NCBI RefSeq assembly: GCF_900291015.1
Contig: NZ_OLKL01000048.1
Location: forward strand, 163,700-227,699
DNA length: 64,000 nt
Direction: 5' to 3'
DNA from: Pseudomonas persica
GTDB taxonomy: Bacteria; Pseudomonadota; Gammaproteobacteria; Pseudomonadales; Pseudomonadaceae
Below are positions 42,991-51,961 of the stretch, one piece after another (position 1 is the first letter of the stretch; each line of letters begins with the position of its first letter). The translations under genes and the position numbers were made by a program. The notes below the pieces were generated by a model. It saw only the letters and a list, made by a program, of their open reading frames with translations. It had not been told where the DNA came from and did not search any database.

Positions 42991-43392
42991 TCAGGGTACG
43001 TGTTGTTGGGCTGCGGCAAAACCGGGCACGTGGGCGCGGATCGCGTCGAGCAGTTCTTCCTTGCTGAACGGTTTGGTCAGGAACTGGTCGGAGCCGACCA
43101 CCCGGCCACGGGCCTTGTCGAACAGGCCGTCACGTGACGACAGCAGAATCACCGGGGTGTCCTTGAAGGCACTGTTGTGCTTGATCACCGCGCAGGTCTG
43201 GTAGCCGTCCAGGCGCGGCATCAACACATCGACGAAGATGATGCTGGGCTGGTGGTCGACGATCTTGGCCAGGGCATCGAAGCCATCGCTGGCGGTGATC
43301 ACCTCGCAGCCCGCTTCACCGAGCAACATCTGCGCGGTGCGGCGGATCGTGCGCGAATCGTCGATCACCATCACCTTCAGGGGTTGTTCCAT
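42991..43392 (-). CDS. pilG: Pilus response regulator PilG
   Basis: A 133-residue CheY-like receiver: VIDDSRTIRRTAQMLL, phospho-Asp in IIFVDVLMPRLDGYQTC, and VGSDQFLTKPFSKEELL, nearly the P. aeruginosa PilG sequence. PilG promotes pilus extension and cAMP signalling there. MEQPLKVMV at 43392 matches that homologue; an ATG five codons earlier (43407) is possible. First gene of the leftward pilG-H-I-J-chpA-cheW operon. Confidence 0.93.
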   Translation of the reverse strand: MEQPLKVMVIDDSRTIRRTAQMLLGEAGCEVITASDGFDALAKIVDHQPSIIFVDVLMPRLDGYQTCAVIKHNSAFKDTPVILLSSRDGLFDKARGRVVGSDQFLTKPFSKEELLDAIRAHVPGFAAAQQHVP

Positions 43393-43427
43393 CTGTTGGG
43401 CTACCATTTGCCGAAATTCCGGGGCCG

Positions 43428-43455
43428 TTGTGGGAGCGGCCTTGCGTCGCGAAAG
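43428..43455. repeat. Single REP (GTGGGAGCGGCCTTGCGTCGCGA type)
   Basis: One copy of the second REP type in the divergent pilG-gshB gap, with no inverted partner nearby. Confidence 0.8.
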
Positions 43456-43629
43456 GGCTGCGCAGCAGCCCCATGGGCCTGTCATTCAGCACTATGACTG
43501 GCATTTTTAGCACACTCCGGGTGCCCGTTCCATCTGCCGCGCCCCTTGACCGGCGGCGTTCACAGCGCCACCCTGAGCCACTTTTCTTTCGATCCATCGC
43601 GGCCGCGTGCCGCCAAGAGGAACCACCCC

Positions 43630-44583
43630 ATGAGCGTTCGCCTCGGCATTGTCATGGACCCCATCGCGTCCATCTCCTACAAGAAGGACAGCTCGCTGGC
43701 CATGCTGCTGGCCGCCCAGGCACGCGGCTGGAGCCTGTTCTACATGGAGCAGCGCGACCTGTACCTGGGCGCCGGCCAGGCCCGTGCGCAGATGCGCCCG
43801 CTGAAAGTGTTCGCCGACCCGGCCCGCTGGTTCGAGTTGGGCGAGGAGCAGGACAGCGCGTTGGCCGACCTGGACGTGATCCTGATGCGCAAGGACCCGC
43901 CCTTCGACATGGAGTTCGTCTACAGCACCTACCTGCTGGAGCAGGCCGAGCGCGAGGGCGTGCTGGTGGTCAACCGCCCGCAGAGCCTGCGCGATTGCAA
44001 CGAAAAACTGTTCGCCACCCAGTTCCCGCAGTGCATGTCACCGACCTTGGTCAGCCGCCGTGCCGACATCCTGCGTGAGTTCGCCACCACCCACGGCGAC
44101 GTGATCCTCAAGCCGCTGGACGGCATGGGCGGCACCTCGGTATTCCGCCACCGCCCGGGGGACCCCAACCTGTCGGTGATCCTCGAAACCCTGACCCAGC
44201 ACGGTGGCCAGCAGATCATGGCGCAGGCCTATTTGCCCGAGATCAAGGACGGCGACAAGCGCATCCTGATGATCGACGGCGAGCCGGTGGACTACTGCCT
44301 GGCGCGCATCCCGGCCAGCGGCGAGACCCGTGGCAACCTGGCCGCCGGCGGCCGTGGCGAGGCACGCCCGCTGACCGAGCGCGACCGCTGGATCGCCGCC
44401 CAGGTCGGCCCGACCCTGCGCGAGAAGGGCCTGCTGTTCGTGGGCCTGGACGTGATCGGCGACTACCTCACCGAAATCAACGTCACCAGCCCCACCTGCA
44501 TCCGCGAGATCGATGCCGCCTACAACACCGATATCGGCGGGCAATTGATGGATGCCATTGATCGCCAGCTGAAGGCGCGCTGA
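43630..44583 (+). CDS. gshB: Glutathione synthetase
   Basis: The 317-residue ATP-grasp enzyme joins glycine to gamma-glutamylcysteine. The N terminus RLGIVMDPIASISYKKDSSLAML and the ATP-grasp motifs LKPLDGMGGTSVFR, GDKRILMIDGEPV and LTEINVTSPTCIRE are characteristic. ATG at 43630 follows GAGGAACC; an in-frame ATG at 43546 is not used. Confidence 0.96.
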   Translation: MSVRLGIVMDPIASISYKKDSSLAMLLAAQARGWSLFYMEQRDLYLGAGQARAQMRPLKVFADPARWFELGEEQDSALADLDVILMRKDPPFDMEFVYSTYLLEQAEREGVLVVNRPQSLRDCNEKLFATQFPQCMSPTLVSRRADILREFATTHGDVILKPLDGMGGTSVFRHRPGDPNLSVILETLTQHGGQQIMAQAYLPEIKDGDKRILMIDGEPVDYCLARIPASGETRGNLAAGGRGEARPLTERDRWIAAQVGPTLREKGLLFVGLDVIGDYLTEINVTSPTCIREIDAAYNTDIGGQLMDAIDRQLKAR

Positions 44584-44674
44584 CCGCCGACGCACGGCAA
44601 CAACCCAGAGTGGGGTATGATGCGGGTCCTTTTTGCCTGGCCTGCTACCCCGCCCTGCGGTTGCTGGATACCTG

Positions 44675-45580
44675 ATGACGCTGCCCGCTGACATCCCCGC
44701 CGACCTGCTGCCCCCCCGTGTTCGCCCGGTGGACCGGCTCGGCTTCACCCTGTTCCTGGCTGCCCTGGTGCACCTGGCGCTGATCCTCGGCGTCGGCTTC
44801 AGCGTGGTCAAGCCTGCCGAAATCCGCCACACCATGGACATCACCCTGGCCACCTTCAAGAGCGAGAAACCGCCGGAGAAGGCTGATTTCCAGGCCCAGG
44901 ACAACCAGCAGGGCAGTGGCACCCTGGACAAGAAAGCGCTGCCCAAGACCACCGAACTGGCGCCGTTCCAGGACAGCAAGATCAACAAGATCACCCCGCC
45001 ACCTGCGGCCAGGCCCGAGGTTGTGCCGCCCCCTGTCCCGCAGAAGTCGGCGGTCGTGACCACGGCACCCAAACCGCAAAAGGTCGAGCCCAAGCCCAGG
45101 GAAAGCAAGCCGCAGCCCAAGCCGGCAGCCCCCGCACCGGACTTCGACAGCTCGCAGCTGTCCAGCCAGATCGCCAGCCTGGAGGCGGAGCTGTCCAACG
45201 AGCAGCAGATGTACGCCAAGCGCCCGCGCATCCACCGGCTCAATGCCGCCTCGACAATGCGCGACAAGGGCGCCTGGTACAAGGAAGAATGGCGCAAGAA
45301 GGTCGAGCGGGTGGGTAACCTGAACTACCCCGACGAAGCGCGCCGGCAGCAGATCTACGGCAACTTGCGCATGATGGTGTCGATCAACCGCGATGGCTCG
45401 CTGTACGAAGTGCTGGTGCTGGAGTCGTCCGGGCAACCGGTACTGGACCAGGCGGCGCAGCGCATCGTGCGCCTGGCCGCGCCATTTGCGCCGTTTACCG
45501 GGGACCTGGCCGAATTTGACCGACTGGAAATCATCCGTACCTGGCGCTTTGCCCGTGGCGACCGTCTGTCCAGTAACTGA
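44675..45580 (+). CDS. TonB-family energy transducer
   Basis: The 301-residue protein has a single N-terminal span (LGFTLFLAALVHLALILGVGF), a proline/lysine-rich periplasmic stretch, a coiled region (SSQIASLEAELSNEQQMYAKRP) and a C-terminal TonB domain (NYPDEARRQQIYGNLRMMVS, VLESSGQPVLDQAA). The position after gshB and pilG matches P. aeruginosa tonB3, linked to pili there. No exbB/exbD genes are next to it. Confidence 0.9.
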   Translation: MTLPADIPADLLPPRVRPVDRLGFTLFLAALVHLALILGVGFSVVKPAEIRHTMDITLATFKSEKPPEKADFQAQDNQQGSGTLDKKALPKTTELAPFQDSKINKITPPPAARPEVVPPPVPQKSAVVTTAPKPQKVEPKPRESKPQPKPAAPAPDFDSSQLSSQIASLEAELSNEQQMYAKRPRIHRLNAASTMRDKGAWYKEEWRKKVERVGNLNYPDEARRQQIYGNLRMMVSINRDGSLYEVLVLESSGQPVLDQAAQRIVRLAAPFAPFTGDLAEFDRLEIIRTWRFARGDRLSSN

Positions 45581-45599
45581 TCCGGTGTCTGCACGATTC

Positions 45600-45689
45600 C
45601 CTGTGGGAGCGGGTTTACCCGCGAATGCGCCAGATCAGGCAATGATGTCGCCAGGCCGGACGCATTCGCGGGTCAACCCGCTCCCACAG
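45600..45689. repeat. REP pair after tonB
   Basis: Inverted main-type REPs with the GCGAATGCG extension, arms starting at 45600 and ending at 45689, between the tonB-type gene and yqgE. Confidence 0.88.
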
Positions 45690-45751
45690 AGATCGAGCAA
45701 GCCTCGTTGAGCACCTTGTCAGCCTCGCTACCTGGCGCCACACTATCCCCC

Positions 45752-46321
45752 ATGAAAACCCTGACGCCGAGCTACCTCAAGCATCAGTTCCTGATCGCCA
45801 TGCCGCACATGGCCGATCCGAACTTCGCCCAGACCCTCACGTACATCGTCGAGCACAATGCCCATGGCGCCATGGGCCTGGTGGTCAATCGGCCGCAGGA
45901 GCTGAACCTGGCCGACATCCTCGAGCAACTGCGCCCGGACGAAATGCCACCGGCCAGCACCTTGCAGGTGCCGATCTACCTGGGTGGCCCGGTACAGACC
46001 GACCGTGGCTTCGTGCTGCACAGCAGCGAATGCAGCTTCCAGGCCACCGTGGCGCTGGAAGGGCTGTCACTGACTACCTCGCAGGATATATTGCTTGCCA
46101 TCGCCGCCGACGTAGGCCCGAAACAGAGCCTGATCACCCTGGGTTATGCCGGCTGGGAAGCGGGCCAGCTGGAAGCGGAGCTTGCCGACAACGCCTGGCT
46201 CAACTGCCCGTTCGACCCGGAAATCATCTTCGGCCTGACCAGCGACCTGCGCCTGGAAGCCGCCGCCGCCAGCCTGGGCATCAACCTGAACCTGCTGACC
46301 AGCCAGGCGGGCCACGCCTGA
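45752..46321 (+). CDS. yqgE: UPF0301/YqgE-family protein (AlgH)
   Basis: The 189-residue cytoplasmic protein begins MKTLTPSYLKHQFLIAMPHM, and has YIVEHNAHGAMGLVVNRP and IYLGGPVQTDRGFVLH, the YqgE/AlgH signature. Biochemical role unknown; AlgH was linked to alginate control in P. aeruginosa. The stop TGA overlaps the ruvX start by one base (TGATG). Confidence 0.92.
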   Translation: MKTLTPSYLKHQFLIAMPHMADPNFAQTLTYIVEHNAHGAMGLVVNRPQELNLADILEQLRPDEMPPASTLQVPIYLGGPVQTDRGFVLHSSECSFQATVALEGLSLTTSQDILLAIAADVGPKQSLITLGYAGWEAGQLEAELADNAWLNCPFDPEIIFGLTSDLRLEAAAASLGINLNLLTSQAGHA

Positions 46322-46758
46322 TGGCTGAACTACACCCTGAACTGCGTCTGCTGCTGGGCTTCGACTACGGCAGCAAACAGATCGGCGTGGCCGTCGGCCA
46401 GGTCGTCACCGGCCAGGCCCGCGAGCTGTGCACCTTGAAGGCGCAGAACGGCGTGCCGGACTGGGCCCAGGTAGAAAAGCTGATTGCCGAATGGAAGCCC
46501 GACGCCATCGTCGTCGGCCTGCCGCTGAACATGGACGGCACCCCCAGCGAAATGAGCGCGCGCGCGGAAAAGTTCGCCCGCCGTCTGCATGGCCGCTTCA
46601 ACCTGCCCGTGCACACCCACGACGAACGCCTGACCACCTTCGAGGCCAAGGGCGAACGCATGGCCCGTGGCGGTCAGCGCGGCAGCTACCGCGACAACCC
46701 GGTCGATGCCATCGCCGCCGCCCTGTTGTTGCAAGGCTGGCTGGAGGCCAACACCTGA
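46321..46758 (+). CDS. ruvX: Putative pre-16S rRNA nuclease YqgF/RuvX
   Basis: The 145-residue RNase H-fold protein has LLLGFDYGSKQIGVAVGQ (first catalytic Asp), IVVGLPLNMDGTPSEM, HTHDERLTT and DNPVDAIAAALLLQGWL (last Asp). It is thought to process the 16S rRNA 5' end. It overlaps yqgE by one base and precedes pyrR by 49 bp. Confidence 0.93.
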   Translation: MAELHPELRLLLGFDYGSKQIGVAVGQVVTGQARELCTLKAQNGVPDWAQVEKLIAEWKPDAIVVGLPLNMDGTPSEMSARAEKFARRLHGRFNLPVHTHDERLTTFEAKGERMARGGQRGSYRDNPVDAIAAALLLQGWLEANT

Positions 46759-46807
46759 TCATCTTTGCCGCCGGGCCAGCCCGGCGCCCCCTTCCGAGGA
46801 GCCCGCA

Positions 46808-47326
46808 ATGAGCCTACCCAATCCCGCCGAACTGATCCGGCAGATGGCTGACGACCTTCGCGCCCACCTGGCCCGCCAGGCAATTACCGAACCGCGTTAC
46901 ATCGGTATCCGCACCGGCGGTGTCTGGGTTGCCCAGGCCCTGCAGGAAGCCATGGGCGATACCAGCCCCATGGGCACCCTGGACGTCTCGTTCTATCGCG
47001 ACGACTTCAGCCAGAACGGCCTGCACCCGCAAGTGCGCCCGTCCGAGCTGCCGTTCGAAGTCGAGGGCCAGCACCTGGTGCTGGTGGATGACGTGCTGAT
47101 GAGCGGCCGCACGGTGCGCGCCGCGCTCAACGAACTGTTCGATTATGGCCGCCCGGCCAGCGTCACCCTGGTCTGCCTGCTGGACCTGGATGCCGGCGAA
47201 CTGCCAATCCGCCCGAATGTGCTCGGCGCCACCCTGTCGCTGGCCGCCCATGAACGGGTAAAATTGACCGGACCCGCACCGCTCGCCCTCGAGCGCCAGG
47301 ACCTCGCCTCCGCTTCCGCCCTTTAA
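46808..47326 (+). CDS. pyrR: PyrR bifunctional regulator/uracil phosphoribosyltransferase-like protein
   Basis: The 172-residue protein has the PRPP-binding loop LVLVDDVLMSGRTVRAAL and the N-terminal IGIRTGGVWVA of PyrR. In Pseudomonas PyrR takes part in control of pyr genes, but no clear attenuator leader was seen in front of it. ATG at 46808 follows GAGGAG. It is the first of pyrR-pyrB-pyrC'. Confidence 0.92.
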   Translation: MSLPNPAELIRQMADDLRAHLARQAITEPRYIGIRTGGVWVAQALQEAMGDTSPMGTLDVSFYRDDFSQNGLHPQVRPSELPFEVEGQHLVLVDDVLMSGRTVRAALNELFDYGRPASVTLVCLLDLDAGELPIRPNVLGATLSLAAHERVKLTGPAPLALERQDLASASAL

Positions 47327-47338
47327 GAGTCCCCCGCG

Positions 47339-48343
47339 ATGACGCCAATCGACGCCAAGCGCCCGCTGCAGCTCAATGATCAGGGCCAGCTGCGCCACTT
47401 CCTCTCGCTCGACGGTTTGCCCCGTGAACTGCTCACCGAGATCCTCGACACCGCCGACTCCTTCCTGGAAGTCGGTGCCCGGGCCGTGAAGAAAGTCCCG
47501 TTGCTGCGCGGCAAGACCGTGTGCAACGTGTTCTTCGAGAACTCCACCCGTACCCGTACCACCTTCGAACTGGCGGCCCAGCGCCTGTCGGCCGATGTGA
47601 TCAGCCTGAACGTGTCGACTTCCTCGACCAGCAAGGGCGAGACCCTGTTCGACACCCTGCGCAACCTCGAAGCCATGGCCGCCGACATGTTCGTGGTGCG
47701 CCACTCCGACTCCGGCGCCGCGCACTTCATCGCCGAGCACGTGTGCCCGGAAGTTGCCGTGATCAACGGCGGTGACGGCCGCCACGCGCACCCGACCCAG
47801 GGCATGCTCGACATGCTTACCATCCGCCGCCACAAGGGCAGCTTCGAGAACCTTTCGGTGGCCATCGTCGGTGACATCCTGCACTCGCGCGTGGCCCGCT
47901 CCGACATGCTGGCGCTGAAAGCGCTGGGCTGCCCGGACATCCGCGTGGTCGGCCCGAAAACCCTGATCCCGATCGGTATCGAGCAGTACGGCGTGAAGGT
48001 GTACACCGACCTCGCCGAAGGCCTGAAGGACGTCGATGTGGTGATCATGCTGCGCCTACAGCGTGAGCGCATGGCCGGCGGCCTGCTGCCCAGCGAAGGC
48101 GAGTTCTACCGCCTGTTCGGCCTGACCACCGCGCGCCTCGCCGCGGCCAAGCCCGACGCCATCGTCATGCACCCGGGCCCGATCAACCGTGGCGTGGAAA
48201 TCGAGTCGGCGGTGGCCGACGGCAAGCATTCGGTGATCCTCAACCAGGTCACCTACGGCATCGCCGTGCGCATGGCCGTGCTGTCCATGGCCATGAGCGG
48301 GCAGAACGCGCAACGTCAATTCGACCAGGAGAACGCCCAGTGA
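47339..48343 (+). CDS. pyrB: Aspartate carbamoyltransferase catalytic chain
   Basis: The 334-residue enzyme condenses carbamoyl phosphate and aspartate in pyrimidine synthesis. Signatures: FFENSTRTRTTFELAA, STSKGETLFDTLRNL, HPTQGMLDML and MHPGPINRGVE. The N terminus is longer than in E. coli, as in other Pseudomonas, where PyrB forms a dodecamer with PyrC'. The stop overlaps the pyrC' start (GTGA). Confidence 0.96.
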   Translation: MTPIDAKRPLQLNDQGQLRHFLSLDGLPRELLTEILDTADSFLEVGARAVKKVPLLRGKTVCNVFFENSTRTRTTFELAAQRLSADVISLNVSTSSTSKGETLFDTLRNLEAMAADMFVVRHSDSGAAHFIAEHVCPEVAVINGGDGRHAHPTQGMLDMLTIRRHKGSFENLSVAIVGDILHSRVARSDMLALKALGCPDIRVVGPKTLIPIGIEQYGVKVYTDLAEGLKDVDVVIMLRLQRERMAGGLLPSEGEFYRLFGLTTARLAAAKPDAIVMHPGPINRGVEIESAVADGKHSVILNQVTYGIAVRMAVLSMAMSGQNAQRQFDQENAQ

Positions 48344-49611
48344 CCATCAGTATTCTCGGCGCCCGGGTCATCGACCCCAACAGCGGCCTGGACCAGGTCA
48401 CCGACCTGCACCTGGACGGCGGCCGCATTGCCGCCATCGGCGCCGCCCCGGCCGGGTTCAGCGCCAGCCGCACGATCCAGGCTGATGGCCTGGTCGCCGC
48501 GCCCGGCCTGGTCGACCTCGGTGTGTCCCTGCGCGAGCCGGGCTACAGCCGCAAAGGCAATATCGCCAGTGAAACCCGCGCCGCCGTCGCCGGCGGTGTC
48601 ACCAGCCTGTGCTGCCCGCCGCAGACCAAGCCGGTGCTGGATACCTCGGCCGTGGCCGAGCTGATCCTCGACCGCGCCCGCGAGGCCGCCAACAGCAAGG
48701 TCTACCCGATCGGCGCCCTGACCAAGGGCCTGGAGGGCGAGCAGCTGGCCGAGCTGGTGGCCCTGCGCGATACTGGCTGCGTGGCCTTTGGCAATGGTCT
48801 GAAGGAAATCCCCAACAACCGTACCCTGGCCCGCGCCCTGGAATACGCCGCCACTTTCGACCTGACCGTGGTGTTCCACTCCCAGGACCGCGACCTGGCC
48901 CACGGCGGCCTGGCCCATGAAGGTGCCATGGCCAGCTTCCTCGGCCTGCCGGGCATCCCGGAAAGCGCCGAGACCGTGGCCCTGGCGCGCAACCTGCTGC
49001 TGGTGGAACAGACCGGCGTGCGTGCGCACTTTACCCAGATCACCAGCGCCCGAGGCGCGCGGCTGATCGAGCAGGCCCAACAGCTAGGCCTGCCGGTGAC
49101 CGCTGACGTAGCGCTGTACCAGCTGATCCTCACCGACGAATCGCTGCGTGAGTTCTCCAGCCTGTACCACGTGCAGCCACCGCTGCGCACCACTGCCGAC
49201 CGTGACGGCCTGCGTGCGGCGGTGAAGTCGGGGGTGATCCAGGCGATCTCCAGCCATCACCAACCACACGAACGCGACGCCAAGCTGGCCCCGTTCGGCG
49301 CCACCGAGCCAGGCATCAGCAGCGTCGAACTGCTGCTGCCGCTGGCCATGACCCTGGTGCAGGACGGCCTGCTCGACCTGCCAACCCTGCTGGCCCGTTT
49401 GAGCAGCGGCCCGGCGGCAGCCCTGCGCCTGCCGGCCGGTGAGCTGAAAGTGGGCGGCGCGGCCGACCTGGTGCTGTTCGACCCGCAAGCCTCGACCGTG
49501 GCCGGCGAGCAATGGTTCTCGCGTGGCGAGAACTGCCCGTTCATCGGCCACTGCCTGCCGGGTGCGGTACGTTATACCTTGGTCGATGGGCACGTCTGCC
49601 ACGAGGCCTGA
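48340..49611 (+). CDS. pyrC': Dihydroorotase-like PyrC', probably catalytically inactive
   Basis: The 423-residue amidohydrolase-fold protein assembles with PyrB. The metal-binding HxH of active dihydroorotases is lost: the segment reads VDLGVSLREPGY (58-69) where HVHLREPG is expected. The catalytic Asp segment also differs (ISSHHQPHE near 303 instead of TDHAPH). One histidine, in VVFHSQD, remains. This is the known inactive structural partner of Pseudomonas PyrB. It starts with GTG overlapping pyrB. Confidence 0.93.
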   Translation: MTISILGARVIDPNSGLDQVTDLHLDGGRIAAIGAAPAGFSASRTIQADGLVAAPGLVDLGVSLREPGYSRKGNIASETRAAVAGGVTSLCCPPQTKPVLDTSAVAELILDRAREAANSKVYPIGALTKGLEGEQLAELVALRDTGCVAFGNGLKEIPNNRTLARALEYAATFDLTVVFHSQDRDLAHGGLAHEGAMASFLGLPGIPESAETVALARNLLLVEQTGVRAHFTQITSARGARLIEQAQQLGLPVTADVALYQLILTDESLREFSSLYHVQPPLRTTADRDGLRAAVKSGVIQAISSHHQPHERDAKLAPFGATEPGISSVELLLPLAMTLVQDGLLDLPTLLARLSSGPAAALRLPAGELKVGGAADLVLFDPQASTVAGEQWFSRGENCPFIGHCLPGAVRYTLVDGHVCHEA

Positions 49612-49620
49612 GTAAAGCTA

Positions 49621-49700
49621 TTCGCGGGTAACCCCGCTCCCACAGGGACACCGCTGTTTTCAAGGGCAGCGCAATACCTGTGGGAGCGGGTTTACCCGCG
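49621..49700. repeat. REP pair after pyrC'
   Basis: Left copy 49621-49646 (TTCGCGGGTAACCCCGCTCC, one base changed) and right copy about 49677-49700, inverted, 10 bp past the pyrC' stop. Confidence 0.85.
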
Positions 49701-49824
49701 TATGATCCAACACAGGCCTACCTGCCAAACCTGACCATTCATCCCCCACGGTTGAAATCCTTCCCCCCACCCCCATATGAGTCTGCATCAGGCACTTTCG
49801 CCCCGCTGCGTGGAGACTCTCCCC

Positions 49825-50355
49825 TTGACCACCATCGTTTCTGTCCGCCGTAACGGCAAAGTCGTCATGGGCGGCGACGGCCAGGTATCCCTCGGCAACA
49901 CCGTGATGAAAGGCAACGCCAAGAAGGTGCGCCGCCTGTACCACGGCCAGGTCATCGCGGGCTTCGCCGGCGCCACCGCCGATGCCTTCACCCTGTTCGA
50001 GCGCTTTGAAGGCCAGCTTGAGAAACATCAGGGCCACCTGGTCCGCGCCGCCGTCGAGCTGGCCAAGGAGTGGCGTACCGACCGTTCCCTGAGCCGCCTG
50101 GAAGCCATGCTGGCCGTGGCCAACAAGGACGCCTCCCTGATCATCACCGGCAACGGCGACGTGGTCGAACCCGAAGACGGCCTGATCGCCATGGGTTCCG
50201 GCGGCGCCTACGCCCAGGCCGCAGCCCGCGCCCTGCTGGACAAGACCGACCTCTCGGCCCGTGAAATCGCCGAGACCGCCCTGAACATCGCCGGCGATAT
50301 CTGCGTGTTCACCAACCACAACCTGACCATCGAGGAGCAGGACCTGGCCGAGTAA
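49825..50355 (+). CDS. hslV: ATP-dependent protease subunit HslV (ClpQ)
   Basis: The 176-residue peptidase forms the core of the HslUV protease. The mature protein must begin with the catalytic Thr, as in TTIVSVRRNGKVVMGGDGQV; the codon just before TTI is TTG (49825-49827), preceded by GGAGA, so TTG is taken as the start although an ATG frame exists from 49777. Other markers are GATADAFTLFERFE and GSGGAYAQAAARAL. Confidence 0.93.
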   Translation: MTTIVSVRRNGKVVMGGDGQVSLGNTVMKGNAKKVRRLYHGQVIAGFAGATADAFTLFERFEGQLEKHQGHLVRAAVELAKEWRTDRSLSRLEAMLAVANKDASLIITGNGDVVEPEDGLIAMGSGGAYAQAAARALLDKTDLSAREIAETALNIAGDICVFTNHNLTIEEQDLAE

Positions 50356-50369
50356 TCAGTTGTTCTGGC

Positions 50370-50392
50370 GTCCCGCTGCAAGCGGGACTTTT
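50370..50392 (+). terminator. Intercistronic hairpin between hslV and hslU
   Basis: GTCCCGC (50370-50376) pairs with GCGGGAC (50382-50388) around TGCAA and is followed by TTTT. It looks like a weak terminator or attenuator that could lower hslU relative to hslV. Confidence 0.6.
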
Positions 50393-50429
50393 CCACGCTG
50401 ATTCATTCTGCCCGAGGACCCTATTGATC

Positions 50430-51773
50430 ATGTCCATGACCCCCCGTGAGATCGTCCACGAACTCAACCGCCACATCATCGGCCAGGACGACGCCAAGCG
50501 CGCCGTGGCCATCGCCCTGCGCAACCGTTGGCGGCGCATGCAGCTCCCTGCCGAGCTGCGTGCCGAAGTCACCCCGAAGAACATCCTGATGATCGGCCCG
50601 ACCGGCGTCGGCAAGACCGAAATCGCCCGCCGCCTGGCCAAACTGGCCAACGCGCCGTTCCTCAAGGTCGAAGCCACCAAGTTCACCGAAGTGGGCTACG
50701 TGGGCCGCGACGTCGAGTCGATCATCCGCGACCTGGCCGATGCCGCGCTGAAGATGCTGCGTGAGCAAGAGATCATCCGCGTGCGCCACCGCGCCGAAGA
50801 CGCCGCCGAAGACCGCATCCTCGACGCCCTGCTGCCGCAGGCGCGGGTCAGCAGCTTCGCCGAGGAAGCCGCGCAGACCAGCACCGATTCCAACACCCGC
50901 CAGCTGTTCCGCAAGCGCCTGCGCGAAGGCCAGCTGGACGACAAGGAAATCGAGATCGAAGTGGCTGATGCCGTGGGCGTCGAGATTGCCGCGCCGCCCG
51001 GCATGGAAGAAATGACCAACCAGCTGCAGAGCCTGTTCGCCAACATGGGCAAAGGCAAGCGCAAGGCGCGCAAGCTGAAGGTGAAAGAAGCGCTGAAGAT
51101 GGTTCGCGATGAAGAAGCGAGCCGCCTGGTCAACGAGGATGAACTCAAGGCCAAGGCCCTGGAAGCGGTCGAGCAGCACGGCATCGTGTTCATCGACGAA
51201 ATCGACAAGGTTGCCAAGCGCGGCAACGTTGGCGGTGCCGACGTCTCCCGTGAAGGCGTGCAGCGCGACCTGCTGCCGCTGATCGAAGGCTGCACCGTCA
51301 ACACCAAGCTGGGCATGGTCAAGACCGACCACATCCTGTTCATTGCCTCGGGCGCGTTCCACCTGAGCAAGCCGAGCGACCTGGTGCCCGAGCTGCAAGG
51401 CCGCCTGCCGATCCGCGTGGAGCTCAAGGCCCTGACCCCGGAAGACTTCGAGCGCATCCTGCAAGAGCCGCACGCGTCGCTGACCGAACAGTACCAGGCC
51501 CTGCTCAAGACCGAAGGCCTGAACATCGAGTTCCTCGCCGACGGCATCAAGCGCCTGGCCGAGATTGCCTACCAGGTCAACGAGAAGACCGAGAACATCG
51601 GTGCCCGCCGCCTGCACACCCTGCTCGAGCGTTTGCTCGAAGAGGTGTCGTTCAGCGCTGGCGACCTGGCCAGCAGCCATGACGAAGCGCCGATCCAGAT
51701 CGACGCGGCGTATGTGAACAGCCACCTGGGTGAGCTGGCGCAGAACGAAGACCTGTCGCGTTACATCCTGTAA
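50430..51773 (+). CDS. hslU: ATP-dependent protease ATPase subunit HslU (ClpY)
   Basis: The 447-residue AAA+ unfoldase feeds substrates to HslV. Walker A GPTGVGKTEIARR, the EVGYVGRDVESI pore loop (GYVG), Walker B IVFIDEIDK and the C-terminal LSRYIL tail that docks into HslV are all present. MSMTPREIVHELNRH at 50430 matches homologues; a TTG two codons earlier is not used. Confidence 0.96.
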   Translation: MSMTPREIVHELNRHIIGQDDAKRAVAIALRNRWRRMQLPAELRAEVTPKNILMIGPTGVGKTEIARRLAKLANAPFLKVEATKFTEVGYVGRDVESIIRDLADAALKMLREQEIIRVRHRAEDAAEDRILDALLPQARVSSFAEEAAQTSTDSNTRQLFRKRLREGQLDDKEIEIEVADAVGVEIAAPPGMEEMTNQLQSLFANMGKGKRKARKLKVKEALKMVRDEEASRLVNEDELKAKALEAVEQHGIVFIDEIDKVAKRGNVGGADVSREGVQRDLLPLIEGCTVNTKLGMVKTDHILFIASGAFHLSKPSDLVPELQGRLPIRVELKALTPEDFERILQEPHASLTEQYQALLKTEGLNIEFLADGIKRLAEIAYQVNEKTENIGARRLHTLLERLLEEVSFSAGDLASSHDEAPIQIDAAYVNSHLGELAQNEDLSRYIL

Positions 51774-51780
51774 GACCGCA

Positions 51781-51882
51781 GGGGCCGCTGTGCGGCCCAA
51801 TCGCCGGCAAGCCAGCTCCCACAGGCTCACCACAATCCTCAAGACTGTGCAGCACCTGTGGGAGCTGGCTTGCCGGCGATTG
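51781..51882. repeat. GC hairpin and REP pair after hslU
   Basis: GGGGCCG-CTGTG-CGGCCC (51781-51798) is followed by 28-bp inverted REPs of the third type at 51798-51825 and 51855-51882. They probably end the hslVU transcript. Confidence 0.85.
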
Positions 51883-51961
51883 GGCTGCAAAGCAGCCCCC
51901 CTTGCACAATCCCCCGAATCTCCCGAAGCTGTGCACCATCAGCTCCCGAGAGATTCCAGCC

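Noticed and set aside
46760..46807. Possible pyrimidine attenuator before pyrR
   Set aside because: The 49-bp gap has no convincing terminator/antiterminator pair.
49777..49824. ATG-initiated N-terminal extension of hslV
   Set aside because: It would bury the catalytic Thr behind 17 residues; the TTG at 49825 has a good ribosome binding site.
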